From NCBI GenBank assembly GCA_964627535.1, contig CAZVJW010000012.1, forward strand, positions 1 to 64,000: 64,000 bases of DNA, in the 5' to 3' direction. This document shows positions 10,001 through 18,388 of the stretch, piece after piece. The translations under genes were made by a program, and so were the position numbers. The stretch comes from UBA1447 sp964627535 (GTDB lineage: Bacteria > Bacillota > Clostridia > Oscillospirales > Acutalibacteraceae). Position 1 is the stretch's first letter. Every line of letters begins with the position of its first letter. The notes below the pieces were generated by a model. The model ran no database searches. It was not told the DNA's origin and worked only from the letters and a program-made list of their open reading frames with translations.

Positions 10001-10849
10001 CAGCTTGGTGCCGATTGTTGCAATATCCATAAGGGTTATATTTTTCCTGCGTTCACCATAAACGGTCTTGCGCGCGTCCAAATACTGCAGCCACGCCGCT
10101 TCAATTGCCCCTGACAAATTCCCCTTTTCAATCTCAACACTTTCGAGTTCGGTTAAAAAAGTGGTGTGCCGGCAATGGTCGGACCAGTAAGTGTCTATAA
10201 CCCTGAGTTCCGTTTCGGTCGGTGCACGGTGTTCCACATCTCTGAAATAGTCTCTGCAAAACATCAGGTCTTCAACACTCATCGCAAAGCCCGCAGCTGC
10301 ATGAAATTCGGAAATATCGGTTTCGGTCCACGTTAATATACCGTTAACCCGTTTGATTTTTTCAGGTTCAACTGTTCTTATATTAAGACTATCGTAAGGT
10401 TCCATGGATGCGAGGCGGGCTTCAACAGGGTTTATCAAATAATTTTTAATTGTTTCTAACTCCGCTTCGGACATATTGCCCGCTAACGAGAAAACTTTCG
10501 CGGTCTGCACCTTTGGCTGCAGACCGAAGGTTAACAGCGCTATGCATTGCGCAGCTGAGTCCGCACGCTGATCATATTGACCGGGAAGGTATTCGACCGC
10601 AAATGAATATGTGCCGTCTTCCTGTTTCAGCTCCCTGTAAGTCAAATCAACATTTGCCTCAGATAGGATTGTTGCCGATGCCTTCTCAAAATCTTCAGCG
10701 TCCAAACCTTCAATATCGTAACGGTTAAAGAGACGCAGCGAATTCAGCCCTGTAATTCCTAAAGTATCCCTTAGGTCCGCGAGGATATGCCCGGCCTCGA
10801 TATCAAAGCCATTTCTCTTTTCAACAAAAATCCGTCTGACTTCCGCCAT
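7091..10849 (-). CDS. purL: phosphoribosylformylglycinamidine synthase, single chain
   Basis: 1252 residues from the ATG at 10849, chosen because GGGGAGG precedes it; an upstream ATG at 10876 lacks a site. It makes formylglycinamidine ribonucleotide from FGAR, glutamine and ATP in purine synthesis. The order is a PurS-like N-terminal part, two AIRS-type synthetase halves (with FKNETHNHPTEIEPFGGAATC and later GGKDSMSG), and from about residue 985 a class I glutaminase domain with FPGTNCEVDSA, GGFSGGDE and the nucleophile cysteine in GICNGFQ. This fused form is found in many Clostridia as well as proteobacteria. It leads a probable four-gene operon. Confidence 0.97.
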   Translation of the reverse strand: MAEVRRIFVEKRNGFDIEAGHILADLRDTLGITGLNSLRLFNRYDIEGLDAEDFEKASATILSEANVDLTYRELKQEDGTYSFAVEYLPGQYDQRADSAAQCIALLTFGLQPKVQTAKVFSLAGNMSEAELETIKNYLINPVEARLASMEPYDSLNIRTVEPEKIKRVNGILTWTETDISEFHAAAGFAMSVEDLMFCRDYFRDVEHRAPTETELRVIDTYWSDHCRHTTFLTELESVEIEKGNLSGAIEAAWLQYLDARKTVYGERRKNITLMDIATIGTKLLKMQGKANDLDESDEINACSIEADVDVDGEIQKWLIQFKNETHNHPTEIEPFGGAATCLGGAIRDPLSGRAYVYQAMRVTGSGNPNTPFEKTLQGKLPQKKITVGAAQGYSSYGNQIGLATGQVTELYDDGYVAKRMEIGAVIGASPKNNVRRDVPVAGDLIVLLGGRTGRDGCGGATGSSKAHDTASIETCGAEVQKGNPPTERKLQRLFRNADVAHMIKRCNDFGAGGVSVAIGELADGLDIKLDSVLKKYEGLGGTELAISESQERMAVVIDKKDVDKFTGFAQDENLEAVVVAEVTESPRLVMRWGGDMIVDISREFLDTNGVTQQANAKITAVNAEYSYRNAVPEKLSAMKKAEALKANLGRLEVCSQKGLAERFDASIGAGSVLMPFAGKTQMTPEDAMCAKIPLEKGETDTATAMSFGFIPGMSRWSPFHGAVYAVTEALAKLAAIGADPLKSRLTLQEYFERLRDVPERWGKPASALLGALTAQLNFGVPAIGGKDSMSGTFNELDVPPTLVCFAVSMTKASLTGSAAFKKAGSRVVLIQLPINNETLLPEWKGAKALFSKICAMVQNRNILAASVVREGGAAAAVCRMAFGNAIGFDFAGSLESRTLFAPLCGSFAAEITDDADLTGLDIIELGRTTDNRFFKIDGEIIPWEELADSWSGTLENVFPTKAKTPGIHFNVPIYTQPYGKAPTVKIAKPGVVIPVFPGTNCEVDSARAFEKAGAKPEILIVKNLTPQDIDESIAAFVKLIKSSQIIMIPGGFSGGDEPDGSGKFIATTLRNERVREAVTELLEKRDGLMLGICNGFQALIKTGLVPFGEIIDIEPSFPTLTFNSLGRHVSQMAYTRVTSVLSPWLSLVNAEDIHAVPISHGEGRFSADESTLMQLAANGQIATQYVDLSGLPCAETPFNPNGSVCAVEGITSPDGRVFGKMAHSERKGENLYKNVPFNKDQKIFESGVLYFK

Positions 10850-10895
10850 TCTATAATCCTCCCCAATATCCACCAAACTAATTTATTAATATTGT

Positions 10896-10924
10896 AACAT
10901 ATTAAAAATAAACAATAAAGTCAA
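10896..10924 (-). promoter_or_regulatory. possible promoter of the purL operon
   Basis: On the minus strand TTGACT, 17 bp, TATGTT. The -10 match is moderate. No purine riboswitch or PurR box was recognised in the short leader. Confidence 0.4.
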
Positions 10925-10987
10925 AAAAGAGTTGAGAGTTGTAAAAATATGAAGCTTTTTTTAGTAAATATTACAAAAACATAAAAA

Positions 10988-11029
10988 TAACCGCCCGCGT
11001 GTATTCGAAAATCAACGCAACCGGTTACT
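10988..11029 (-). terminator. terminator after the DUF2085 gene
   Basis: TAACCG and CGGTTA arms enclose a second GCGT/ACGC stem. On the minus strand the hairpin is followed by TTTTTA. It lies 15 bp after the stop codon. Confidence 0.6.
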
Positions 11030-11043
11030 CTGATATTTATTAA

Positions 11044-11406
11044 TTACTTCAACAATTCCAAAATCTTTATTGCTTCCCAAAGAAGAAGAAAATGGTAGTT
11101 TGCCAATAAATTAACAATTGATATTCCAAGAAACAATCCGGTAATAAAACGGCGAATATTAGTACTTTCCCACTTGCCGAATTGCTGGCCGACGCCATCT
11201 ATTAATGCCGGTAGAAACACTAAAAAGCATACGATGATATTCCAATGGCTATACATCAACAGCCAAATAATGCCAAATATATACCCTGCAAGCATACCTG
11301 TACATCTGGCACAAACCGGGAACTGTCGTCCTTTATAAAAAAAGGAACGGTCCGGCCGGCAATGGCACCCGCAAAACAGCTTTAAAAAACGTGAAAACGC
11401 AAGCAT
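11044..11406 (-). CDS. DUF2085 membrane protein
   Basis: 120 residues with a cysteine/histidine-rich start (FCGCHCRPDRSFFYKG) and the family signature FPVCARCTGMLAGY, then two or three membrane helices. This matches DUF2085, a family of small membrane proteins of unknown function in Firmicutes. The ATG follows directly on the TAA of the upstream gene (TAAATG), so translation is probably coupled to that zinc-ribbon protein. Both may act together in the membrane, but no function can be assigned. Confidence 0.8.
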   Translation of the reverse strand: MLAFSRFLKLFCGCHCRPDRSFFYKGRQFPVCARCTGMLAGYIFGIIWLLMYSHWNIIVCFLVFLPALIDGVGQQFGKWESTNIRRFITGLFLGISIVNLLANYHFLLLWEAIKILELLK

Positions 11407-11904
11407 TTATCTAATATGGAGGCTTGAAACAAAATTTGTGATGGCATAGTAACTGCTGTAATCATATGAATAAGAGTTTGAAGCAATAACTCCGGTTATC
11501 AATAAAACAATATAAACTATCGTTGGCACTATATTTACAATAACAAATCCAATGATTGCAAGCTTTAACATTGCTTTTGCAGAAATGGGTTTTTGGTCCT
11601 TCCAAACGAAGAACAGGATAAGCCCAACAATCGGAAAACAAAAAGACAAGAATTTCATCCCGCCGGAAGGAATATCGACGACCGGAGCCTGCTGATACTG
11701 CTGGTATTGCTGCTGCTGATATGCCGGTTGCTGATATACCGGTGGCTGCTGATATACCGGTGGTTGCTGATATACCGGCTGCTGGTATTGGGGTTGCTGC
11801 GGCGGTTGCGGTTGCTGCGGCGGTTGTGATAATGTAGCTGTTCCACATTTTGGACAAGCCGGTGCGTTGTCAATGATTTGCTCTCCGCAATTCTTACAAA
11901 ACAT
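11407..11904 (-). CDS. zinc-ribbon membrane protein with Pro/Gln/Tyr repeats
   Basis: 165 residues from the ATG at 11904, which has CAGGAG eight bases upstream. Residues 1-25 are a zinc ribbon (CKNCGEQ... CPKCGT). A linker of repeated QQPPVYQQP-type units follows, coded by near-identical tandem DNA units on the order of 18 bp around 11700-11825, and then two membrane helices separated by a charged loop, as in DUF4190-like proteins. Function unknown. The same ribbon plus Pro/Gln linker plus membrane layout recurs in the clostripain gene at 39210-41492. Confidence 0.8.
   Translation of the reverse strand: MFCKNCGEQIIDNAPACPKCGTATLSQPPQQPQPPQQPQYQQPVYQQPPVYQQPPVYQQPAYQQQQYQQYQQAPVVDIPSGGMKFLSFCFPIVGLILFFVWKDQKPISAKAMLKLAIIGFVIVNIVPTIVYIVLLITGVIASNSYSYDYSSYYAITNFVSSLHIR
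11700..11830. repeat. in-frame tandem repeat coding the Pro/Gln linker
   Basis: Repeated units built on TGCTGATATACCGGTGG encode Gln-Gln-Pro-Pro-Val-Tyr. Copy number is likely to vary by slippage. Confidence 0.7.
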
Positions 11905-11956
11905 AATGTCAACTCCTGATTCTTTATTCGGCATATATTACCAACTGCCTGATTTT

Positions 11957-11985
11957 ATATTATCAAAGCTGTATAAAAATGTCAA
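11957..11985 (-). promoter_or_regulatory. sigma-A promoter of the zinc-ribbon/DUF2085 pair
   Basis: Minus strand TTGACA, 17 bp, TAATAT, 53 bp upstream of the ATG at 11904. Confidence 0.65.
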
Positions 11986-11995
11986 GAAATAACCT

Positions 11996-12706
11996 CTAAA
12001 ACCTATCAATTCCTCTTCTTTGCAAAGCACCGAGAATCTTAATGCGAACATCGCCGTATTTCGGCTCAAGCGAATTTAAAAGTTCTTTAATTTCCTGCCT
12101 CTCAGTTGTACCGTCAGCAGGGCACCGGCTTTTTACAACAGGCAGGTTTTCATTTTTAACTACCCTCATAGCATCGCTTTCTCGAGCAAATATCATTGGA
12201 CGGATAACGGTGATATCTTTACGGGAAAGATAGGTTACAGGAGAAAAGCATCCGATATTCCCGCCGTTTAGAAGGTTCATCATAAATGTTTCGGCGGCGT
12301 CATCCATATGATGCCCGAGCGCAAGTTTATTGCACCCGGCCGCTTTGGCTTCGTCATGCAAAACTCCCCTGCGCATTCTTGCGCAAAGGCTGCAGGGATT
12401 CTTTTCTTTTCTGGTTTCGAAAATCACTTTGCCAATTTCTGTGCGCCTTACAATATAGGGCACTCCGATTTCGTTGCATAGGGTTTCGATTTTGCTGTAA
12501 TCGGTTTCATCGCCGTTGAAACAGGGATCCATCAAAATAGCCTCAAGTTCATACTTATACGGATAAAATCCTCGCAAACATGCGAGGGCAGCAAGTAATA
12601 CCATACTGTCTTTCCCGCCGGAAACGCCAACTGCGATTCGGTCACCATCCTGAACCATATTATATTTTTCCATCGCGGAGCGCATATAGCTCATCAGCTT
12701 TTGCAT
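11996..12706 (-). CDS. TtcA-family tRNA 2-thiolation protein
   Basis: 236 residues of the adenine-nucleotide alpha hydrolase (PP-loop) superfamily. SGGKDS at residues 29-34 binds ATP. The CSLC motif at C105-C108 followed by ARMRRG, together with a late cysteine in SRCPADG, is typical of the TtcA/TtuA group, which uses an iron-sulfur cluster to thiolate tRNA; TtcA makes 2-thiocytidine at position 32. Members in Clostridia are often annotated as tRNA 2-thiocytidine biosynthesis protein; whether C32 is the target here is not certain. An AGAGGT site precedes the ATG. It appears to be transcribed alone. Confidence 0.85.
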   Translation of the reverse strand: MQKLMSYMRSAMEKYNMVQDGDRIAVGVSGGKDSMVLLAALACLRGFYPYKYELEAILMDPCFNGDETDYSKIETLCNEIGVPYIVRRTEIGKVIFETRKEKNPCSLCARMRRGVLHDEAKAAGCNKLALGHHMDDAAETFMMNLLNGGNIGCFSPVTYLSRKDITVIRPMIFARESDAMRVVKNENLPVVKSRCPADGTTERQEIKELLNSLEPKYGDVRIKILGALQRRGIDRF

Positions 12707-12859
12707 AGTGATTACCTCTTGTTGTTTGATTTGAGAAGAAGTCGGAGGCGTTTGAGAAGATGTGGGGAAGAAGTTGGAGAACGAAATTTCAATTTCTTCC
12801 TGCGTCGGAGCCGCTCTTATTCGCTTCTTCCCGTGACGAAGTCACACTTATCAAATCAT

Positions 12860-13648
12860 TTATGTAATGCAGATTCTTTCGGCTGAAGCGCATTTTTTAG
12901 TCTTGAAATCAACATCAAATATACAGCCGCTTAGCATACAAGGGACATCGGGCACATCAAAGCGCGCAGGCATTGAGTTTTTAAGCCATATAAGTGAAGA
13001 TTCCGGAGTAACGCCTAAAACAGAATGAATGGGGCCTGTCATACCCAAATCCGTAATATAGCCCGTACCCTTTGGAAGAATCTGCTCATCAGCGGTCTGT
13101 ACATGGGTATGCGTACCGAAAACCGCCGCAATCCTGCCGTCAAGGTAGAAACCCATTGCTCTTTTTTCGGATGTTGCCTCGGCATGAAAATCAAGCAAAA
13201 TAATGCTGCAGCCTTCCAACTGTTCCAGTAAAGAATCAATACACAAAAACGGATTTTCAGCTATATTCATAAATGCCTGCCCCATAAGATTGATCACTCC
13301 GACCTTATAGCTGCCCTTATCAATAACACCTATACCCTTGCCCGGATTACCGCTGTACAGATTTGCGGGGCGGATTATATCCTTGCGGGCATCAAGAAAT
13401 TCATATATTTCACTTCTTTTATAAATATGGTTGCCGGTTGTGATAAAATCCACTCCGCTGTCAAAAAGATATTGAGCGGAGTTCGGGGTTATGCCGTTGC
13501 CTGCAGCGGAATTTTCACCGTTGGCTATACAAAGATCAATGCTTTTGAGCTTTTTAAACCCCGGAAGGTGCTTGCGGACAAAGGCGCAGCCCTGTGTCCC
13601 GACAACATCGCCGATAACTAAAATATTCAATAAAACACCGCATTTCAT
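12860..13648 (-). CDS. ymdB: YmdB-family metallophosphoesterase
   Basis: 262 residues. Metal-binding motifs of the family are present: NILVIGDVVGTQG, IANGENSAAGNGI, TTGNHIY, LDFHAEATSEK and GTHTHVQTAD. YmdB of Bacillus hydrolyses 2',3'-cyclic nucleotides and affects biofilm and motility gene expression. The gene lies directly downstream of rny, as in Bacillus, but here an intrinsic terminator separates the two. The start is uncertain: the ATG at 13648 has no clear site, whereas a TTG at 13630 follows GCGGTG and would give LNILVIGD as the N-terminus. Confidence 0.92.
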   Translation of the reverse strand: MKCGVLLNILVIGDVVGTQGCAFVRKHLPGFKKLKSIDLCIANGENSAAGNGITPNSAQYLFDSGVDFITTGNHIYKRSEIYEFLDARKDIIRPANLYSGNPGKGIGVIDKGSYKVGVINLMGQAFMNIAENPFLCIDSLLEQLEGCSIILLDFHAEATSEKRAMGFYLDGRIAAVFGTHTHVQTADEQILPKGTGYITDLGMTGPIHSVLGVTPESSLIWLKNSMPARFDVPDVPCMLSGCIFDVDFKTKKCASAERICIT

Positions 13649-13663
13649 AACTTACTAAAAAAT

Positions 13664-13691
13664 CGGGGGCGCGCATAAAAGCGCGCCCCCG
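13664..13691 (-). terminator. strong terminator after rny
   Basis: Perfect 11-bp arms CGGGGGCGCGC and GCGCGCCCCCG around ATAAAA, followed on the minus strand by ATTTTTTA. It partly insulates ymdB from rny. Confidence 0.85.
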
Positions 13692-13701
13692 AAGTCCGGT
13701 T

Positions 13702-15255
13702 TTATTTCGCGTACTCTATCGCACGGTTTTCTCTGATAATATGAACTTTAATCTGACCCGGATACTCAAGTTCGTCCTCAATCTTTTTAACGATATCCCT
13801 TGCTATGAGAACCATCATATCGTCCGATACAATTTCGGGTTTAACCATAATACGAACTTCACGGCCTGCCTGAATTGCGTAGGAGCGTTCAACACCCTCA
13901 AATGAAGTAGCGATCTCTTCAAGCTTTTCAAGGCGTTTAATATAATTCTGAACATTCTCCCTGCGTGCGCCCGGTCTCGCAGCCGAAATCGCATCCGCAG
14001 CCTGAACCAGGCATGCGATAATTGTTTTCGCCTCCACATCGCCGTGGTGAGCCTGAATCGCATGAATAACAGCATCGCTTTCTTTAAAACGCTTTGCATA
14101 CTCCACGCCTAACTCTACATGAGAACCGTCAATTTCATGATCCAGCGCTTTACCGATATCATGCAGAAGCCCCGCTCTTTTTGCGAGTTTAACATCAGCG
14201 CCGATTTCCGCCGCCATAAGACCGGCAATGAACGACACCTCCAATGAATGATTAAGTACATTTTGACCGTAACTTGTACGGTATTTAAGCTTACCGAGAA
14301 GTTTAACTATTTCCGGATTAATGTTGCTGACTCCAGCATCCACAACAGCGCGCTCGCCGGTTTGTTTGATCGTTTGTTCCACTTCTTTTTTTGACTTTTC
14401 AAACAACTCTTCAATTCGCGCGGGGTGAATGCGGCCGTCCAAAATCAATTTTTCAATTGTAACCCGCGCAATCTCGCGGCGGACCGGATCAAAACTTGAT
14501 ATGGTTATTGCCTCCGGAGTATCGTCAATGATTAAATCCACACCGGTAATAGTTTCAAGTGTGCGGATATTTCTACCCTCGCGCCCAATAATCCGGCCTT
14601 TCATCTCATCATTAGGCAATGCTACAACCGACACAGTAGCTTCCGCAGCATGATCTGCTGCACAGCGCTGAATTGCGGTTGAAATCACCTCGCGGGCCAA
14701 ATTATCCGAATCATCTTTGGTTCTTTGCTCGAACTCCATAATTTTAAGTGCTTTTTCATGAGTCAACGCATCTTCAAGACTCTTGAGCAAATAATCCTTT
14801 GCTTGCTCCTTGGTGTAGCCGGAAATCCTTTCAAGCATTTCAAACTGACTTCTCTTGATGCTGTCGATCTCTATTATTCGATCCTCGGCACCTTTGATTT
14901 TCGCCTCTAATGTTTCTTCTTTTTTTTCAAGGTTCTCGCTTTTTTTGTCAAGCGTTTCTTCCTTGTGAACAATACGGTGTTCCTGCTTCTGAACCTCGGC
15001 ACGCCTTTCGCGCAACTCGCGCTCTAATTCCGCACGCTGTTTGTGAATTTCATCCTTCGCTTCCAGAATAGATTCCTTTTTCTTTGTTTCAGCTTGCGAA
15101 ATGGCTTCGTTTACAATTCTTTTTGCCTCTTTTGTTGCTGAACCGATTGCGGTTTCGGCAACTCTTTTTCTGTTAATTCCGCCAAGAACAAAGCCGGCAA
15201 CACCTGTTGCTATGGCACTGATAATAACAATTATTAAAATTAACCACCAACTCAA
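13702..15255 (-). CDS. rny: ribonuclease Y
   Basis: 517 residues, the usual length. Residues 2-24 form a membrane anchor, about 25-155 a long charged coiled coil, about 205-270 a KH RNA-binding domain (GRIIGREGRNIRTLE), and about 330-430 an HD domain with the metal motif LLHDIGKALDHE. RNase Y starts decay of many mRNAs in Firmicutes from the inner membrane. The start is TTG, preceded by AAGGAGGTG. A sigma-A promoter lies at 15361-15389. Confidence 0.97.
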   Translation of the reverse strand: MSWWLILIIVIISAIATGVAGFVLGGINRKRVAETAIGSATKEAKRIVNEAISQAETKKKESILEAKDEIHKQRAELERELRERRAEVQKQEHRIVHKEETLDKKSENLEKKEETLEAKIKGAEDRIIEIDSIKRSQFEMLERISGYTKEQAKDYLLKSLEDALTHEKALKIMEFEQRTKDDSDNLAREVISTAIQRCAADHAAEATVSVVALPNDEMKGRIIGREGRNIRTLETITGVDLIIDDTPEAITISSFDPVRREIARVTIEKLILDGRIHPARIEELFEKSKKEVEQTIKQTGERAVVDAGVSNINPEIVKLLGKLKYRTSYGQNVLNHSLEVSFIAGLMAAEIGADVKLAKRAGLLHDIGKALDHEIDGSHVELGVEYAKRFKESDAVIHAIQAHHGDVEAKTIIACLVQAADAISAARPGARRENVQNYIKRLEKLEEIATSFEGVERSYAIQAGREVRIMVKPEIVSDDMMVLIARDIVKKIEDELEYPGQIKVHIIRENRAIEYAK

Positions 15256-15360
15256 CTCGAATTTGCACCTCCTTTTTGCTTTCTACAAATTTGAAATAAT
15301 AATTCAATAGGTTCACCCTATATGGTGTATTGCCTGGAACAAAAGCACACCATTTGTATT

Positions 15361-15389
15361 ATTTTAAACTTTTACAACGTATATGTCAA
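15361..15389 (-). promoter_or_regulatory. sigma-A promoter of rny
   Basis: Minus strand TTGACA, 17 bp, TAAAAT, about 105 bp upstream of the start codon. The leader contains a GGTGTGC/GCACACC-type pairing around 15323-15352. Confidence 0.7.
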
Positions 15390-15461
15390 GTTTTATTTAG
15401 TTAAATTCACTTTGATAAAATCAAAATAGTAAATTTATTTTAAAATAATTCAAATTATGTA

Positions 15462-15490
15462 TTGACAAGCTTGATTTATGAGAGTATAGT
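15462..15490 (+). promoter_or_regulatory. sigma-A promoter of the small zinc-ribbon gene
   Basis: TTGACA, 17 bp, TATAGT. The leader of about 95 nt contains two small hairpins, GCTCATGAAGAGC and TTCGG/CCGAA, before the start at 15595, as in genes controlled at the level of their 5' leader. Confidence 0.7.
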
Positions 15491-15594
15491 TGAAAAAGCC
15501 TTGAAAGCTCATGAAGAGCATTGTTTATTCAGCAAAGGGTTCGGTTTAAATCCGAAACAAGGCAAAAATTTATTAAGTGAGGTAAACAAATTTC

Positions 15595-15882
15595 ATGGCT
15601 CAAGACAAAACACTGACCTGCAGAGACTGCGGAGCATCCTTCGAATTCACAGCAAGCGAGCAAGATTTTTATGCTGAAAAAGGATTCACAAATGAACCTA
15701 CCCGCTGCAAACCTTGCCGCGATGTCCGCAAAAATGAATCCGGCGGAAGAAACGGCTCAAGAGGACCCCGCGAAATGTTTGACGCTGTATGCGCATCCTG
15801 CGGAAAGAACACTCAAGTTCCGTTCCAGCCAAAGAATGACAGGCCTGTATATTGCAGCGACTGTTTTTCCAAGCAAAGGTAA
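15595..15882 (+). CDS. small zinc-ribbon protein (zf-trcl type)
   Basis: 95 residues with four CxxC pairs: C9/C12, C38/C41, C66/C69 and C87/C90. The first half, with FEFTASEQDFYAEKGF between its pairs, is the hallmark of the probable zinc-ribbon family zf-trcl, common in Firmicutes and often found near cold-shock or stress genes. The second half is a separate ribbon. It probably binds nucleic acid or protein; the function is unknown. GAGGT precedes the ATG, at a longer spacing than usual. It is monocistronic. Confidence 0.85.
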   Translation: MAQDKTLTCRDCGASFEFTASEQDFYAEKGFTNEPTRCKPCRDVRKNESGGRNGSRGPREMFDAVCASCGKNTQVPFQPKNDRPVYCSDCFSKQR

Positions 15883-15906
15883 TTTCTTAATTATCGGCTA
15901 AATTAT

Positions 15907-15935
15907 AAAGATACATCTTTCAAAGGTGTATCTTT
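15907..15935 (+). terminator. terminator after the small zinc-ribbon gene
   Basis: AAAGATACATC pairs with GGTGTATCTTT and is followed by a T-rich tail. An AT-rich, moderate terminator. Confidence 0.6.
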
Positions 15936-16048
15936 TAATTTTCTCAACTCTTTTTTCTTTTCCGTAAGGTCGATATACTATTCACGGCGGTTAATTAACC
16001 AACTGTATTATCGTATCGGTGTTAATTGGGATTAATTTAAGATTTTTA

Positions 16049-16077
16049 TTGAAATATTTTATGTATTATGTTATATT
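16049..16077 (+). promoter_or_regulatory. promoter of the orphan membrane protein
   Basis: TTGAAA, 17 bp, TATATT, with the ATG 29 bp after the -10 box. Confidence 0.6.
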
Positions 16078-16105
16078 AATACAAAATTTGTAAAGGAGAT
16101 TTATT

Positions 16106-16882
16106 ATGCTTGATACCGTAAGTTTAACTCTTTCTGAAATTTGTGCCAAGTTCTCCGATGTTCAAACAAGTTTTATGTGCTTTTTCGTTGGAACAATATG
16201 CATCGTACTCATGTTGTTGAAAGGGCAAAAAAAATGGTGGTGGTACTATTTATTTGCAAGCGAAATTGTTTGCGCAATCCCCACGCTTTTCATGCATGCA
16301 TCGGCATACTCGGAATTTACCCCGGGCGTTCTTTCCGTAAAACTTGTTAACAGTTTCTATGATATAAGCTCCTGTATCATTTTAGCCCATGCCGCTATTA
16401 TTGCAATTCTTTTCGAGTTTGCAAGTAAAAAAATACTTAAAAAGTGTGCTCTTGCGATAACAGCATTTGATGCTTTTGCTATAATTTTCGTTGCCGTTGA
16501 AGTTTTTGGCCCTCAACATGACCGCCCGCTTTGGATAGGCGGACACGGAGCACCAATGGATGGGACGACAGCCGGTTTTTCAATGGGCGAATTTTTTTGC
16601 ATCATTACAGGTTTTTGTATTATCCCCCTATTTATATATGCATTTAGAAAAATGGATAAAACAGAAAAGAAATTGTTGATTTTTACAATATGTTGCTTTA
16701 TTATAAGCTTTGTTTTCGGATCATTTGGCGATCATGAGGTTGCAAAATTTTTCTCAATTCATACCGAACCTGTTGTTGTCAGTATGCACTCCATATGGCA
16801 TATGCTCAGTGCGCTTTCGTTTTTCCCGCTTTATGCTTTAGCGGATGTGCGTCATAATAAGTCTATTGCATCTCTGCATTAA
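16106..16882 (+). CDS. seven-helix membrane protein of unknown function
   Basis: 258 residues with about seven hydrophobic helices joined by short loops. I do not recognise the family. Polar residues inside the membrane part stand out: a long loop with FGPQHDRPLWIGGHGAP around residues 134-150, DHE around 208 and HSIWHM near 227, so bound metal or a small ligand is possible. The ATG has AAAGGAG upstream. It has its own promoter and no obvious partner gene. Confidence 0.7.
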   Translation: MLDTVSLTLSEICAKFSDVQTSFMCFFVGTICIVLMLLKGQKKWWWYYLFASEIVCAIPTLFMHASAYSEFTPGVLSVKLVNSFYDISSCIILAHAAIIAILFEFASKKILKKCALAITAFDAFAIIFVAVEVFGPQHDRPLWIGGHGAPMDGTTAGFSMGEFFCIITGFCIIPLFIYAFRKMDKTEKKLLIFTICCFIISFVFGSFGDHEVAKFFSIHTEPVVVSMHSIWHMLSALSFFPLYALADVRHNKSIASLH

Positions 16883-17212
16883 CAGTCTGTATGAACCTAT
16901 TGGTTAACAATGTTAATAATGTCAAATTGAATTGTTTAAGTAAATAATTTCATTCATCCTGTTTAATTTATATCAACCAATACCCCAAAGTGTTTAACCG
17001 GCGGATGTATGCCGATTGCATTGAAAAATTAAACAGGGATTTTACAGATAAAAGCAGTTATCGAACTAAAGAGCAGAATACGTTCAATTTTAAATTTTAT
17101 AAAATATTCAAGATTCTCATTACAGATATTATGCATGTTCATATTCAACTTTCTATACCTATTATTATAGATAAATTTTTATTTTAATGCGAATATTTAA
17201 AGAAAGAAGACG
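16883..17212. other. 330-bp intergenic stretch
   Basis: AT-rich. An open frame of 65 codons at 16990-17187 has no ribosome binding site and no recognisable domain, so I do not call it a gene. No repeat copy or RNA gene was seen. Confidence 0.4.
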
Positions 17213-18058
17213 TTGAATTTGAATTATCAGCTGATAGTTGACAGTTGCTGCGAACTTACCGACGATTTGAAAGAAAGCCTGAATGCCATATCTATACCGC
17301 TCAAAATAACTATCGGCGACAAGGAATATATCGATGACAATAATCTGGACATCGATAACTTCTTAAGTGTTCTGAAGAATGTCAAGGTGCTGCCCAAATC
17401 ATCCTGCCCGTCTCCGGGTGATTATGCCGATGCTTATATCAACAGCAATGCCGATTTTATTTTTACGGTCACCTTGTCATCCAAACTTTCCGGATCCTAT
17501 AACAGCGCTGTTCAAGGCAAAATAATTGCGGAGGATGCAGGAAAAAAAATTCATGTTTTTGACTCCAAGAGCGCGTCTGCATGCGAACTGCTGATTGCAA
17601 TTAAAATCAAGGAGTTTATTGACAACGGATTAGCCCCGGATGAAATAATCGCAAAAGTCGATGAATTTATTTCGGAGTCGCAGATATTTTTTGTATTGGA
17701 AAAAAATGACAATCTCATTAAAAACGGCAGAATGAGTGCCTTTCTCGGCAAAGCGCTTGCGATGCTGAACATCAGGCTGATTTTAGGCTCTGACGGAAAC
17801 GGCAACATAAAACTTTTCTCAAAAGTCAGAGGCGGATCCGAAAAAGCAATAGACAAGCTTGCAGATACTATTGCCGATGCCTGCAGAGAAAAGAAAGACC
17901 AAATACTTGTAATAACTCATTGCCAAAATCTTCAGTCTGTGAAAATCTTAATAAAAGCAGTCAAAGAAACCTGCTCTTTTAAACAAATTGTTGTATGTCC
18001 CACCGGTGGTTTAAGCAGTATGTATGCGGATATAGGCGGTGTACTTGCGGCATTTTAA
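17213..18058 (+). CDS. DegV family fatty-acid-binding protein
   Basis: 281 residues. N-terminal IVDSCCELTDDL and the later SCPSPGDY, TLSSKLSGSYNSA and VFDSKSASAC segments are the usual DegV blocks; the SSKLSGSYNSA region lines the fatty-acid pocket. In the FakAB system such FakB proteins present fatty acids to the kinase FakA for acyl-phosphate synthesis. A FakA-like gene is present at 23933. The start is a TTG at 17213 with only a weak purine-rich AGAAAGAAG site. Confidence 0.9.
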   Translation: MNLNYQLIVDSCCELTDDLKESLNAISIPLKITIGDKEYIDDNNLDIDNFLSVLKNVKVLPKSSCPSPGDYADAYINSNADFIFTVTLSSKLSGSYNSAVQGKIIAEDAGKKIHVFDSKSASACELLIAIKIKEFIDNGLAPDEIIAKVDEFISESQIFFVLEKNDNLIKNGRMSAFLGKALAMLNIRLILGSDGNGNIKLFSKVRGGSEKAIDKLADTIADACREKKDQILVITHCQNLQSVKILIKAVKETCSFKQIVVCPTGGLSSMYADIGGVLAAF

Positions 18059-18074
18059 TTTATGATTATTTTTC

Positions 18075-18103
18075 TTGACATTTTTCTCATCCGATGATAT
18101 TAT
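18075..18103 (+). promoter_or_regulatory. sigma-A promoter of the thrS T-box transcript
   Basis: TTGACA, 17 bp, TATTAT, a close match to consensus, about 15 bp before the T-box leader. Confidence 0.8.
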
Positions 18104-18117
18104 ATTTTCATATTTTT

Positions 18118-18358
18118 AAAGCTGTGATGCAGAGAGCCGCCTTACAGATGCTTTTCCAGAGAGCCTGCCGCCTTAGGCTGAAAGCGCAGGTAAAAGTTCT
18201 AGGCTGCAACCACTGCGGAGTGTACGCCGAAGCTTATATTTCAAGATAAAGCGTGCCGTTGAACCGCGTTAAGGTATTCAAGAGGCAGATTATTTATCTG
18301 CAATTCGGGTGGAACCATGGAGCATAAAGCTTCATCCCTTTTCGAGGGATGAAGCTTT
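18118..18358 (+). promoter_or_regulatory. T-box riboswitch for tRNA-Thr
   Basis: The leader contains an AGAGAG motif near its start, the T-box core GGGTGGAACC at 18308-18317, and an intrinsic terminator at 18327-18355 (AAGCTTCATCCC paired with GGGATGAAGCTT, then T-rich). An ACC triplet at 18209-18211 on the 3' side of stem I is the likely threonine specifier. Uncharged tRNA-Thr should pair with the T-box and favour read-through into thrS. Confidence 0.92.
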
Positions 18359-18388
18359 TTATTTTTCGCTAAAACAAGGAGGATTTTC

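Noticed and set aside
12707..12859. GAAGAAGT-rich repeats between ttcA-like and ymdB genes.
   Set aside because: Only loosely repeated; no consistent unit or fold was found.
16990..17187. 65-codon open frame.
   Set aside because: No ribosome binding site, no domain, AT-rich chance frame between genes.
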